Positions 7,557 through 16,238 of a DNA stretch of 64,000 nt are shown piece after piece; the stretch's first letter is position 1; every line of letters starts with the position of its first letter. The stretch comes from Cyanobacteria bacterium TGS_CYA1. Lineage in GTDB: Bacteria > Cyanobacteriota > Vampirovibrionia > Obscuribacterales > Obscuribacteraceae. The notes below the pieces were generated by a model. The model ran no database searches and was not told the DNA's origin. It worked only from the letters and a program-made list of their open reading frames with translations. Made by a program: the position numbers and the translations under genes. The DNA lies in NCBI GenBank assembly GCA_026129135.1, contig JAHCIQ010000002.1:310001-374000 (forward strand), read 5' to 3'.

Positions 7557-9392
7557 TTAAAATGGGACATCATCGTCATCATCACGATCGCATTCACTGT
7601 CATCATTTATCAACCAACTTATTGCATCGCTAATATATTGAGGAATTACTTTAGCTGTTTTCAAATTTCTACTTAGAACTTGAGCAAATCTTCCTTTGCC
7701 AACTTTTATAGCTAATCGAAGAATTTTCTCTCGAAGTTCTTTGATTTCTGATGACGTATTTTCACCATTATTTTTTTTCTGAATACACTCAGATAAAAGT
7801 TTAGAAGTTCTGGTTGCATTGAATTCGTTTGCCGTTTTGCGTAAAGGATCTAAAAATCCATGCATGGTAAGTTCTTTTTCAAAGGTAGAACTACTTTGAA
7901 AAACTCGTACATACTCATTTTCTAGTTCTAACAAGTTCTCTTCGATAGCTGGATCGGTAATTGATTCGTCGTCTGTATCTTGTAAATTTAAGTCTCCATC
8001 TGTCAGGATGGCGCACTTTTTTTTAAGGCCCTCTTTACTAAAAAGTTTCGCATAACTTTGAAAATGTTTTCCATGAATCGATATCACGGAAATTCCCAAT
8101 CTATCAAGATCGAAATTGAGAACTTGGTTTATTAGCTCGGGAATGACATACAACTCAGCGGGTCCCTCAACTAGCAATACTTTTTTAGCAAACAATATTG
8201 TTGAACGTGTTGCATCAAGATATCGTTCTAAATCCGCGATTTCTTTTTCTGATAAATTAAGGGCTAATTCAGATGCGCCGGTAATCTGTGTTTTGCCGTC
8301 CTTTGAGTTTAAAATTACGTAGGATTCAAGCCTTGAGTTTGACGTAACATGAGTGCTGTGAGTAGTAATAAATGTTTGAACTTCGGGAATCTTGAGTGCT
8401 GAGTGAAGAACTCTTTGAAGTTGAGGATGAATGTGAGCTTCAGGCTCCTCAATAAGCAAAAGCTGACCGGCAACATTTTCTGATGTCATTTTTCTATGAA
8501 AGTATTCAGTTAGCATACAAATATACAAAACATTGTTTAAGCCGAGCCCATTTCTGAAAGGCTCAAAATCTTCAAGTGATTGATTGGATAGCAAAATAGA
8601 CAAAGACCTTTCAATGCTAGCCCAAGATGGATCCGAAACTCCAACCTTGAATTTCGTAGGATAAGTCTCTCCGGCTCCTTTCCGAAATGCATTTTCAATA
8701 ATTGTTCCAAGTGTTTTAAGTTGAAAATCAGATGAAATTTTCGAATTAGCTTCCTTTAGCAAATTGACTAAAACTTGTCGCTCTTCTTCAGAGGTTTCAA
8801 TTGTAGAAAGCAATTTTTTTAACGGTGAAACGTGTTGTTTCCGAAGGTCTGAAACAACATCCCGAAGAGCGTGTAAATAAGTTACGTGATATCCTTGCAA
8901 ATCTAACAGCGAAAATTTACTTCCTAAAGGCTCGTTCCAATCAACTAATGCGGAATCTCCATCTCCACCAGCGGTTAGTTCAATGTTGTAATCATCAATT
9001 GTCAAACTTCCAATTAAGCGTTCAAAATTTTCAATTTGTTCGATAACTTTTCTTCGAGGACGAAATCTGAAACAAAGACGCGCACGACCTTCCTCTGTTT
9101 CAAAAGATCCAAGCAAAGCTTGCTTTTTATCACCGTCTAAAAAGTCAGTAAACTCGATAGAAACTAGTATTTGAGTACCGGCTGATATATCAGCACCTGA
9201 ATGAAAGTCATGTTCCGAAAGCTGCCTAGCCTGATTTGACAAATTAACATCACAAACAAGTCTTATGGCATGTAAAAGGTTGGATTTACCAGAATTGTTG
9301 TCTCCGATAATACAGCTAACGCCAGGCATTAGAGAAAAATCTACAAACTCAAAGTTTCGGAAATTTCGAATTACTATTCTATCTATGTTCAT
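7557..9392 (-). CDS. gajA: OLD-family ATPase-Toprim nuclease, Gabija GajA-like
   Basis: 611-aa protein. Walker A is GDNNSGKSN at residues 30-38, and the ABC Walker B LLLIEEPEAHIHP lies near 305-320, followed by TTHSTHV. The C-terminal Toprim domain shows KKVLLVEGPAE (catalytic Glu, near 400) and ILTDGDLN (DxD, near 460). GajA proteins are sequence-specific nicking endonucleases whose activity is inhibited by NTPs; depletion of NTPs during phage infection releases them. Length is close to known GajA (about 580 aa). The C-terminus is highly acidic. The neighbouring helicase gene supports Gabija over a solitary OLD protein. Confidence 0.88.
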   Translation of the reverse strand: MNIDRIVIRNFRNFEFVDFSLMPGVSCIIGDNNSGKSNLLHAIRLVCDVNLSNQARQLSEHDFHSGADISAGTQILVSIEFTDFLDGDKKQALLGSFETEEGRARLCFRFRPRRKVIEQIENFERLIGSLTIDDYNIELTAGGDGDSALVDWNEPLGSKFSLLDLQGYHVTYLHALRDVVSDLRKQHVSPLKKLLSTIETSEEERQVLVNLLKEANSKISSDFQLKTLGTIIENAFRKGAGETYPTKFKVGVSDPSWASIERSLSILLSNQSLEDFEPFRNGLGLNNVLYICMLTEYFHRKMTSENVAGQLLLIEEPEAHIHPQLQRVLHSALKIPEVQTFITTHSTHVTSNSRLESYVILNSKDGKTQITGASELALNLSEKEIADLERYLDATRSTILFAKKVLLVEGPAELYVIPELINQVLNFDLDRLGISVISIHGKHFQSYAKLFSKEGLKKKCAILTDGDLNLQDTDDESITDPAIEENLLELENEYVRVFQSSSTFEKELTMHGFLDPLRKTANEFNATRTSKLLSECIQKKNNGENTSSEIKELREKILRLAIKVGKGRFAQVLSRNLKTAKVIPQYISDAISWLINDDSECDRDDDDDVPF

Positions 9393-9499
9393 TTGACTTC
9401 CTGGGAAGAACGAAACATTTCAAACAGAAACGATAATGTGGATTCCGGGATTTTAGCTGGATTTTCAACCAGGCGTAATATCTACAATTATAAAAATCT

Positions 9500-9571
9500 T
9501 GGGCAGCGAGGGACTCGAACCCCCAACCCCTTCGGTGTAAACGAAGTGCTCCACCATTGAGCTAGCTGCCC
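9500..9571 (-). tRNA. tRNA-Val (UAC)
   Basis: Read on the minus strand from 9571, the sequence folds into a full cloverleaf. The acceptor is GGGCAGC/GCTGCCC and the D stem GCTC/GAGC. The anticodon stem CTTCG/CGAAG encloses loop TTTACAC (anticodon TAC, valine). The variable loop is GGGTT and the T arm GGGGG-TTCGAGT-CCCTC, with one G-T pair. The discriminator base is A (9500) and CCA is not encoded. Its 3' end faces the defence island at lower coordinates, the usual orientation for integrase targets. Confidence 0.95.
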
Positions 9572-9642
9572 GTAACAGTAAGCAGTTTATCATGTAATAG
9601 TTTCCAAGACCAGAACAGTGCTTAACAAAGCACAGTACACCT

Positions 9643-9648
9643 ATAATA
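9643..9648 (+). promoter_or_regulatory. TATAAT -10 element immediately before the 9654 start
   Basis: A perfect TATAAT ends 5 nt before the ATG at 9654, so transcription would begin at or next to the start codon, giving a leaderless mRNA. No strong -35 hexamer is seen at 16-18 bp. Confidence 0.45.
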
Positions 9649-9653
9649 CAGGC

Positions 9654-10034
9654 ATGCACGGACGCGACAGATTCAGCACTTTACGCCGCCAAACCAGCGA
9701 CATGCTGGCAAAGGCACAGACCTTCATGCAAAGAGGCGACTACGCCCAGGCAGAACTCATGTGCAAGAACGCCCTGAATACCTGGCGCAACAATAACGCC
9801 CCTCGCTCCGAAGAAGCGCACATCATCACTTTCCTGGGCAAGTGTTACGAGGCACAGCGCCAGTTTCAGCTCGCCTATGACCTCTACTTCGAAGCCCTGC
9901 CGCACCTCACAGGCACCAACTACGACGACGTCTACACCGCCATGCTGTATGTCTCAGAGCGCATGGGCACATTCAGTCAATACACCAAGCCCGCGATTGA
10001 TGAGCCGCCCTACGACCCTTATGGCGGAAGATAA
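9654..10034 (+). CDS. small TPR-like helical protein
   Basis: 126-aa cytoplasmic protein made of helix pairs resembling two to three TPR units: MLAKAQTFMQRGDYAQAE and AHIITFLGKCYEAQRQFQLAYDLYFEAL. Such repeats mediate protein-protein contacts. I chose ATG 9654 over the in-frame ATG at 9618 because a TATAAT lies at 9643-9648, which would put the upstream ATG outside the transcript. It lies 3 nt before the next gene and is probably co-transcribed with it. No specific partner can be named. Confidence 0.65.
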   Translation: MHGRDRFSTLRRQTSDMLAKAQTFMQRGDYAQAELMCKNALNTWRNNNAPRSEEAHIITFLGKCYEAQRQFQLAYDLYFEALPHLTGTNYDDVYTAMLYVSERMGTFSQYTKPAIDEPPYDPYGGR

Positions 10035-10037
10035 GCC

Positions 10038-11114
10038 GTGAATATTAGCCGCAAACTAAGCCTGAAACTGCTCGCCGCCTTTACTGTTTGCGCAATCTCC
10101 TCGATGCCCTGCAACGCCGAGCCGGCCGCGACTGTGCCCGTCAAATTCCCCGTGCACGAAGTGGTGGTGCCGCAAGCTTTGTCTGTGTCCATTTATTCGC
10201 ACACGCTGCCTGGTGCCGCCAAGTTGCCTGCCTGGAGCTATGTCACAAGTGGTCTTGCCAAATTCGAACAGCCCGAGCTGATTTTGACCGTTGTTCGTCA
10301 AGACAAAGAATCCGAAGCCGATTTCTCTCGTGACCCGCTTGATTTTTTCGGGTCGGCGCTCGAACTGGCTAAACGAGGCGAGCCCTTAACTGTTGGACGA
10401 AGTAATCGTTTTGGTGCTCAAGGCGTTTCTTTTTTAGCCACGCAATTTACTGGTGTCATCACTTTGCCTTCCGAAGTATTTGAAGGCGTCCCAGCACCCA
10501 AGGGCGCATTGGCGGTGGTGCCTGTCACTTCAGAAGAATTGGACGCGTGCGACATCGGTGGTGCTGGTCGAGTTGGTGCAGCACTTTCGCGCCAAGCAAG
10601 ATTTTATCCGTTCCCTACATGGTGCGACAGAACGAGGGCGAGTGCCTACACCAAGGGCGAAATCGAAGTAATGCAAATGGAGCCTGTAAGCAAAGCTCCC
10701 ACCGCTTCGCTCTATGGTGCTGGTGTCATCGCGGACGGTGCCAAGCTCAGTTTGTCCGTGCCTAAAAATGCTCAGGACCGTTTAACTCAATTACTAAAAG
10801 ATATGCCAAAAGATTCAATGGTGCGGTTGAATCTATCTCCAGATCCGCGTGGCAACGCATTCTTGGCGTGGGGAGTGCAAAGCCCTAGTGCCATCGCGGC
10901 GACTGGAAGCGATGCTTCTATAATGTCTGGTTCGTTTGTCGAGTTTATGCCAGGCATGCCACAGAATCAGTATGCTCAATACAAAGATGGCTACATCATT
11001 ATGCTAACCGACGAAGACTGGACCAAGGTTCAGGCGTCTTTTCAATCGCACACCAACATCACTTTCGCCGGTAGCGCCACCGCTGAGCTGAAGAACTTTG
11101 AGGTTGTGTTTTAA
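10038..11114 (+). CDS. secreted protein of unknown function (DUF3480-like?)
   Basis: 358-aa protein starting at GTG 10038. Residues 1-27 form a signal peptide ending SSMPCNA. The mature part is mixed alpha/beta with segments such as PAWSYVTSGLAKF, LILTVVR, DPLDFFG and a RFYPFPTWCDR patch. The ordering recalls DUF3480-type domains, but I hold that weakly. Two cysteines in the mature N-half (near CDIGG and WCDR) might pair. It follows the TPR-like gene by 3 nt. No enzymatic motif is visible. Confidence 0.7.
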   Translation: MNISRKLSLKLLAAFTVCAISSMPCNAEPAATVPVKFPVHEVVVPQALSVSIYSHTLPGAAKLPAWSYVTSGLAKFEQPELILTVVRQDKESEADFSRDPLDFFGSALELAKRGEPLTVGRSNRFGAQGVSFLATQFTGVITLPSEVFEGVPAPKGALAVVPVTSEELDACDIGGAGRVGAALSRQARFYPFPTWCDRTRASAYTKGEIEVMQMEPVSKAPTASLYGAGVIADGAKLSLSVPKNAQDRLTQLLKDMPKDSMVRLNLSPDPRGNAFLAWGVQSPSAIAATGSDASIMSGSFVEFMPGMPQNQYAQYKDGYIIMLTDEDWTKVQASFQSHTNITFAGSATAELKNFEVVF

Positions 11115-11126
11115 ACTCTGATATCG

Positions 11127-12065
11127 TTAGTCAGGCAATTGTTCGCGAAAAATCGCAGATAGATTTTTTAAGTTTTCATCCCTATTTGAAAGATCGAATT
11201 CGTCCAAATCGGCGCGTGCCTGGTCCAGCTCTCCAATCATTATGTAACAACCCGCTCTGTGAACTAAGGACGAAAAACAATTCGGGCTGTTTTCATATGC
11301 GCGGGTATGAGCCTCTGCTGCGGCAAGCCACATTTGATTGGCTATCATCGCTTCTGCTAAACTTTGATCCAAAAGTGCACTTTCCTCGGGCGAAAGCTTA
11401 AAGAACCACTCGTCGTGATTTTTTCTACTTAACGCAAGCGCTTCCTCTGGCTTTTTTGTCGCTATTAACATTGAAACACGAGACATGCACAGCCAGTGCG
11501 GCGAAACAAATTTGTCATCCATCTTCTCAAGCGTTTCGAGCGCCTCGACGGCTTTCTCTAGATTGTCGCTGGCATGATACATATTGTATTTTCGAAGATA
11601 AACAACAGACTTCAATTTTGGATCTTTCATTAAAACTTTCTGCGCCCAAATTTCTGCATCATCGAACAAGTTGCGCTCAGCCTTCACCAAAAACATAACC
11701 AAAGCGGTGTGAGCGTCGTCTGGCTTTATTTTGAAAGCTTGGTTTGCAAATGCTTCAGCTTTATCGATTTCGTTCATTTGAAGAGCTGCGGTAGCACCGG
11801 AGGTGAACACTATCAAATTTTGCCAGTTCTTTTCTAAAGCCGAACTCGCGAATTTTACCAATTCAATATTGTCCCTTTTTAGAATCAACCCGAGGTTTGT
11901 GAAGGACGCTTTGCTTTCATCAGAGCAAATGCCCCAAGCGAAAAGACAAATGCAAATTCCAAGACCTATGACCATGAGCAAAGGATTTTTGTAAGCCCCT
12001 GTCATAAAGAGTAGAAGGAACCCGCACAAACTTAGAAATAGTAAGATCAGATTACTTTTGAACAT
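11127..12065 (-). CDS. membrane-anchored TPR protein
   Basis: 312-aa protein with two N-terminal transmembrane helices (residues about 4-21 and 28-46) followed by TPR helix pairs with canonical spacing, for example LIVFTSGATAALQMNEIDKAEA and HTALVMFLVKAERNLFDDAE. I place the start at ATG 12065, which overlaps the preceding stop by 14 nt, instead of the upstream in-frame ATG 12137 that would overlap by 86 nt. It is the last gene of a long minus-strand polycistron of TPR proteins and metallopeptidases. It probably serves as a membrane scaffold. Confidence 0.72.
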   Translation of the reverse strand: MFKSNLILLFLSLCGFLLLFMTGAYKNPLLMVIGLGICICLFAWGICSDESKASFTNLGLILKRDNIELVKFASSALEKNWQNLIVFTSGATAALQMNEIDKAEAFANQAFKIKPDDAHTALVMFLVKAERNLFDDAEIWAQKVLMKDPKLKSVVYLRKYNMYHASDNLEKAVEALETLEKMDDKFVSPHWLCMSRVSMLIATKKPEEALALSRKNHDEWFFKLSPEESALLDQSLAEAMIANQMWLAAAEAHTRAYENSPNCFSSLVHRAGCYIMIGELDQARADLDEFDLSNRDENLKNLSAIFREQLPD

Positions 12066-12543
12066 TTGCTTTAAAAAGTGCTTCTGCTTCTTCGAAAAAG
12101 TTTTCTGGACCAGTCTTCGCCAGGTTGTCTTTTGCAATCTCTAGATATTTAATCGCCTCTGCTTTCCTTCCTTGAGCGAGCAAAAACTTTCCATATTCTA
12201 ACTGCGGGATGTACCATGGCGTTTCATAGCTAATCGCCTTCTGAAAATCACTATCCGCACTTACCGTCTGATTCAGCGCACTGTAGGTGATGGCTTTATT
12301 CGCATACATGCCTGCAAGTAAAAATTCGTCCGTGGTCAACTCGATAGCTTTGATATGATCTTTTAGAGCTTCTTCGTACTTGCAGATGAGGTGATAATGC
12401 ACCCCGCGCATAGCATAGAGCTCGCCATTCTCAGGATGCTTCTCGATGCCTTTGCTCAGCACTGTTATGGCGCCATGATGATCTTTCTTGATGGCAAACT
12501 CATTGGCTTCTATTATGTAGTCTATGTCTTCTGCGTTCGTCAT
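12052..12543 (-). CDS. TPR protein without signal peptide
   Basis: 163-aa TPR protein containing about four helix pairs (ITVLSKGIEKHPENGELYAM, YEEALKDHIKAIEL). The start chosen is the ATG at 12543, which forms an ATGA overlap with the stop of the preceding gene; an alternative ATG 18 nt upstream is possible. Unlike its paralogues in this operon it has no N-terminal signal sequence, so it should be cytoplasmic or be exported with a partner. The repeated NGELY.LRG motif is shared with all TPR proteins of the cluster, pointing to gene duplication. Confidence 0.75.
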   Translation of the reverse strand: MTNAEDIDYIIEANEFAIKKDHHGAITVLSKGIEKHPENGELYAMRGVHYHLICKYEEALKDHIKAIELTTDEFLLAGMYANKAITYSALNQTVSADSDFQKAISYETPWYIPQLEYGKFLLAQGRKAEAIKYLEIAKDNLAKTGPENFFEEAEALFKANVQK

Positions 12544-13994
12544 TTTTGTTTCACCGACCATTGAGATTGAGCATTCCGTTTATGCTCTTCAAACAACTTT
12601 CTCTTCACGCCAAGCTGGAGCGCTTTATGCGAATGATCCGCAGATTCTTCGTTTCTACCCTTGCTCGCTAAGAATTCGCTATACTTCAAATGGGCTTCTT
12701 CCATATTCGGCTCCAACGCAAGCGCCTTCTTGAAAAACTCTTCGGCTTCGATATCATTTTTGAGTGATACCGCTATCAGTGCTTTGTTGAGATAGGCACC
12801 CGATTTTAGAAACTTGTCTTTGGACATTTCAATGACTTTGTCCTGATCTTTTATCGCTTCTGGATATTTCCTTTGAAAAGCAAATATCGCACCACGCAAA
12901 TAATAAAGTTGGGTGGCATCGGGATTTTCGATGATGCCCTGATCTAATATCTTCATTGCCTCTTCGTCTTTATTGAGTCTAGACAGATCTTTTGCCTTAT
13001 AGCAGATAGCGTTAACCTTTGCATTTTTCGCTAGCTCTAAAAGCTTGTCTATATCGTCGACACCATCCAGATTGTTAGCGTGCGCAAGGTCACTCGCCTT
13101 TTGCAAATATGGAATTGATTCTAGCGTGCGATGCTGAGTCAGCAAGAACTCGCCATAAATGCACTGACACATATGATTGTTTGGATCTAACTCGATTGCC
13201 TCTTTGTAGTCACGCTCTGCATCATCAATCTTTTGGAGGTAAGATTCAGCCTTTGCTTTTCCCAGAAGCGCAACACTTTTAGAATTATTGTCACTAGCTA
13301 GCTCGACTGCATTCTGCGCGTTGGCAAAAGCTTCTGTGTAATTATGCTTCTCGAAATAAAGTTCGCCCCGCAGTTGATACAACTCGCCGTTTTTCGGATT
13401 TTCCAGAATGCCTTTATTTAAGACTTCCATCGCTTTAGCTGATTCTCTCTTTTCTATAAGAATGCGGGCTTCTGTGTAAGCAGGAGATTTTCTTTTTGCC
13501 ATATTCAAAAGTGTTTCAATGCGAATAACTTCGGAATTTGCTTGTTGAGAAAGCGCATCCTTGTCACCTGACTTAACTTTTTTCATGCCATTTAAATACA
13601 TCTCTTTCGCTAATTCTAAATGCCGAATTCCTAATTCGCGCTGTCCGTTTTCAAGCAAATGTTTGCCGTATTCATAGTTTCCGATGGGGTTGGCAGGATT
13701 CAGCATAACCGCTTTTTTAAAATCGAGCAGGTAATCATCTTGGGACTTTGAAGAGTATTTGATCAGTCCTTTGCAGACGTAAGCAAATGACTGATATTTT
13801 GGATTGCTAGAAGCTTTTATTGCTTTGTCGTATTCGTCTAAAGATGCCTGAACTTTTCCTTGTTCAAATAATACCGAACCCTTTGCTAAATGCTTTCCTG
13901 CAGGATCAGGATCTTTTTTCTGAGCTAATGAAGGTACACAGCAGACAACTGTTCCAATTAAAATTAGAAAAAATGCGACGTAGATCTTCATCAC
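12540..13994 (-). CDS. secreted TPR-repeat protein (large)
   Basis: 484-aa protein with a signal peptide at residues 1-24 (ending VPSLA) and about ten TPR-like repeats, among them ILENPKNGELYQLRGELYF and IENPDATQLYYLRGAIF. The periodic YGEFLL / YSEFLA segments recur in the sister genes. It overlaps the upstream metallopeptidase gene by 4 nt and the downstream TPR gene by 4 nt. The protein is probably periplasmic, where TPR arrays bind peptides or partner proteins. The coupling to a metallopeptidase suggests they form a functional unit, though no substrate is evident. Confidence 0.8.
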   Translation of the reverse strand: MMKIYVAFFLILIGTVVCCVPSLAQKKDPDPAGKHLAKGSVLFEQGKVQASLDEYDKAIKASSNPKYQSFAYVCKGLIKYSSKSQDDYLLDFKKAVMLNPANPIGNYEYGKHLLENGQRELGIRHLELAKEMYLNGMKKVKSGDKDALSQQANSEVIRIETLLNMAKRKSPAYTEARILIEKRESAKAMEVLNKGILENPKNGELYQLRGELYFEKHNYTEAFANAQNAVELASDNNSKSVALLGKAKAESYLQKIDDAERDYKEAIELDPNNHMCQCIYGEFLLTQHRTLESIPYLQKASDLAHANNLDGVDDIDKLLELAKNAKVNAICYKAKDLSRLNKDEEAMKILDQGIIENPDATQLYYLRGAIFAFQRKYPEAIKDQDKVIEMSKDKFLKSGAYLNKALIAVSLKNDIEAEEFFKKALALEPNMEEAHLKYSEFLASKGRNEESADHSHKALQLGVKRKLFEEHKRNAQSQWSVKQK

Positions 13995-14818
13995 GAATTC
14001 AACTCTTTATTCTTGCGCAATATGTCATCAATCAGCGCAATAGTCTTGGGAAAGTTCATGATCAGCGCATTTACGCGAAGTGACTCTCTGCCTCGAATGA
14101 ATGCATACGATTCTGCAAAGATTTCATCGTCGTCTTCGAGCAGATGCGACAACGCGTTTTTGTCATCGTTTCTGACTTTGAGACGTTCTTCCGCGATCAC
14201 ATTCTTCAATTCTTGCATCTGTTCTAAATTGAGCGAATCAAAGATAGCGTGTCCAACTTCGTGCTTGAGGCTACCTGCAATATCGGGATTTCTTGCGCTC
14301 AGTCTGTAAGATAATTGACTCGATTCCGCGGGCGAGTCGCCGCCCTCTAAAAATCCCGCCACGCCAACGACGACATTTTTGCTTGCGGGATCGTAAATAG
14401 CTGGAGAGCCAGCGTGTCCGTTCACGATGTCTTTGGCTGTGATTTTTACTCCGGCTTTTTCTAGGAAACGTCGCTCGTTCTCTGGGATTTGCTTGATCCC
14501 GGCTCGAAGCTCTTTTAGAAATTGATCTGAAACAGTCCCTTCGATTGTTAAGTTTTCCAGAGGACCAAGCTTAGCTTCTTTTGTTGAATCAAATAGTTCG
14601 AACTTCTCAGCCTTGCCTTGAGCCCTAAGCTTCTGCACCTCACCTGGTGGCAAACCAATATGTGTCGCCGAATCACCCTCTGCCAGTTGATGACTTTCCT
14701 GGGTTTTATTCCAGGCGCTCTGATCAGTGGTGCTACCTATAGGCGCTTCTTGTAGAGGTGTCTCATCGAGAATGGGCTCTAGCGCTTTTAACTCTTCGGG
14801 TTTGTTTTTGTCAGACAT
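13991..14818 (-). CDS. lethal-factor-like HExxH zinc metallopeptidase (intact copy)
   Basis: 275-aa protein. The HEVGH motif at residues 186-190 is the zinc-binding HExxH. The downstream DEIFAESYAFIRGRES (E232/E236) provides the third ligand in the arrangement of anthrax-lethal-factor/Pro-Pro-endopeptidase-like domains, where the helix after HExxH carries an E-x-FAE segment. Residues 1-45 are Pro/Glu/Asp-rich and disordered-looking, starting MSDKNKP, with no signal peptide. A second, broken copy lies at 15375-16238. It overlaps the following TPR gene by 4 nt. Family assignment is by motif; the substrate is unknown. Confidence 0.75.
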   Translation of the reverse strand: MSDKNKPEELKALEPILDETPLQEAPIGSTTDQSAWNKTQESHQLAEGDSATHIGLPPGEVQKLRAQGKAEKFELFDSTKEAKLGPLENLTIEGTVSDQFLKELRAGIKQIPENERRFLEKAGVKITAKDIVNGHAGSPAIYDPASKNVVVGVAGFLEGGDSPAESSQLSYRLSARNPDIAGSLKHEVGHAIFDSLNLEQMQELKNVIAEERLKVRNDDKNALSHLLEDDDEIFAESYAFIRGRESLRVNALIMNFPKTIALIDDILRKNKELNS

Positions 14819-14820
14819 TA

Positions 14821-15378
14821 TTATTTGCCTTCTCTGCGAGCTTCTGAAAGTAACATTTCAATTCGCTTAAGCTCTTCCTTGGGCGCCGCGTTATTGATTA
14901 TTTCCTTTCCTTTTTCAAGATTTAGAATCGCATCTGAAAATCTTTTTTGATCAATCAGAAATTTGCCATAATCGATGTATACCATACCAATTTGAGGGTC
15001 TGTTTTAATCGCTTCTTTGAAGTCTGACTCGGCTTTCAATACGATTTTATCGTTGCTCTCAACTATCGCTCGGTTGTAATAGGCACCGGCTAGAAAGAAC
15101 TTCTGAGACTTTGGATCAGCGATACGAATAATCTTATCGTAGTCACGCAACGCATCTTTTGTTCTTCCAATGCTGCCTAGCAAAGGACCTCGAATAGAGT
15201 AAAGTTCAATATTTCTGGGTTCTTTTGCTATTCCCTTGTCTAAAAGCTTAATCGCTCCTCTCTTGTCGTTAATCTGAACAAGCTCGATCGCTTCTTTTGC
15301 GAAATCGACTTCTTTCGCCGATACAACATGAGCCGAAATAACAAAAAAAACTAATAGGCTGAAGAAAATTTTGATCAT
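14821..15378 (-). CDS. secreted TPR protein (short)
   Basis: 185-aa protein with a signal peptide (residues 1-21, ending HVVSA) and about four TPR-like helix pairs (IKLLDKGIAKEPRNIELYSIRG, ALRDYDKIIRIADPKS). The start overlaps the stop of the upstream metallopeptidase pseudogene by 4 nt, and its stop is 2 nt from the next metallopeptidase start. It is the middle element of a repeated TPR-peptidase-TPR-peptidase layout and probably acts in the periplasm or outside the cell. Confidence 0.78.
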   Translation of the reverse strand: MIKIFFSLLVFFVISAHVVSAKEVDFAKEAIELVQINDKRGAIKLLDKGIAKEPRNIELYSIRGPLLGSIGRTKDALRDYDKIIRIADPKSQKFFLAGAYYNRAIVESNDKIVLKAESDFKEAIKTDPQIGMVYIDYGKFLIDQKRFSDAILNLEKGKEIINNAAPKEELKRIEMLLSEARREGK

Positions 15379-16238
15379 TGATTTTGTTGCTCCGCTTGTT
15401 TGATAAGCATTTGTTCTACAAGAGCCACAGTGTTAGGAAATCCATATTTTAACCATGCTGTCCGGGTGGTCTCTCGTCCACGAATAAGTGCATAAGTTTC
15501 CGCGAAGAGTTCATGGTCGCTTTCCAATATATGAGTTAAATGACTTTTTGTCTCAGCATCCAGTTTTTGTTTCTCGGTATCAGAAATTGTTTTGAAATCT
15601 AACCAATTATCAATTTTGAGAGCGTAGTACAGAGCATGTCCTAATTCATGCTTTAAACTTCCAGAAATATCTCGATTCTCTACTAACATTTGCCCCTGAA
15701 CCTCATGAGCTTTAACGCGCTCGGACTTAGATTGAATTAGTCCGTTCATTCCTATAATCGCTTCGTTCAGTGACGGTTCATAAACTGAGGGTGAGCCTGA
15801 GCCTTGATGTCCATCAACTTTTTCTTTTACTCTGATTTTCACTCCGGCATCTTCTAGCAGTTTGCGCTCGCTGAGAGGAATCTCCTGTAATCCGATTTTC
15901 AATTTTTCTAGAAAAATTTTCGAAACAGATCCTTCTTAAATTATATTTTCCAACGGACCAAAAAGCTTGGCACCTTTCGCCGCTTCAGCGCCTATATCCT
16001 CAAACCCAACAATTTCAAACTTTTCTGCTAATCCTTGCGCTTTTAAATCATTAAGTTGGTCGGGGCGAAGGGCTAAATGAGTAGCCGATTCATCCTCGGG
16101 AATATAATGAGCTTCCTGAATCTGGTGCCAAGTTTTCTGCTCCATCGGTTTAGTAATCGAAGCCTCATGATTAGAGGTGTCCTTTGAACCCTCTTCTGGC
16201 TTTTCGTCGATATCTTGCGGTTTGTTTTTGTCAGACAT
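15375..16238 (-). pseudogene. second lethal-factor-like metallopeptidase, interrupted by one in-frame stop
   Basis: A 288-codon frame starting MSDKNKP, clearly paralogous to 13991-14818. Codon 101 (15936-15938) is TAA, and the frame continues unshifted on both sides: PLENII-stop-EGSVSKIF corresponds to PLENLTIEGTVSDQF in the intact copy. The C-terminal part still has HELGH (codons 197-201) and HELFAETYALIRGRE, so the catalytic site is preserved. It may be a recent pseudogene, or two polypeptides with re-initiation at a TTG near 15902. Retention of the rest of the frame argues for a very recent nonsense change, or a sequencing error. Confidence 0.78.

Noticed and set aside
1..9500. att direct repeat of the tRNA-Val 3' end
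   Set aside because: I looked for copies of the tRNA end (GGGCAGCGAGGGACTCG) left of the gene and saw none inside the window.
15375..15902. Independent 175-aa peptidase gene starting at TTG 15902
   Set aside because: The alignment with the sister gene continues upstream in the same frame across the TAA at 15936-15938, so one interrupted gene explains it better.
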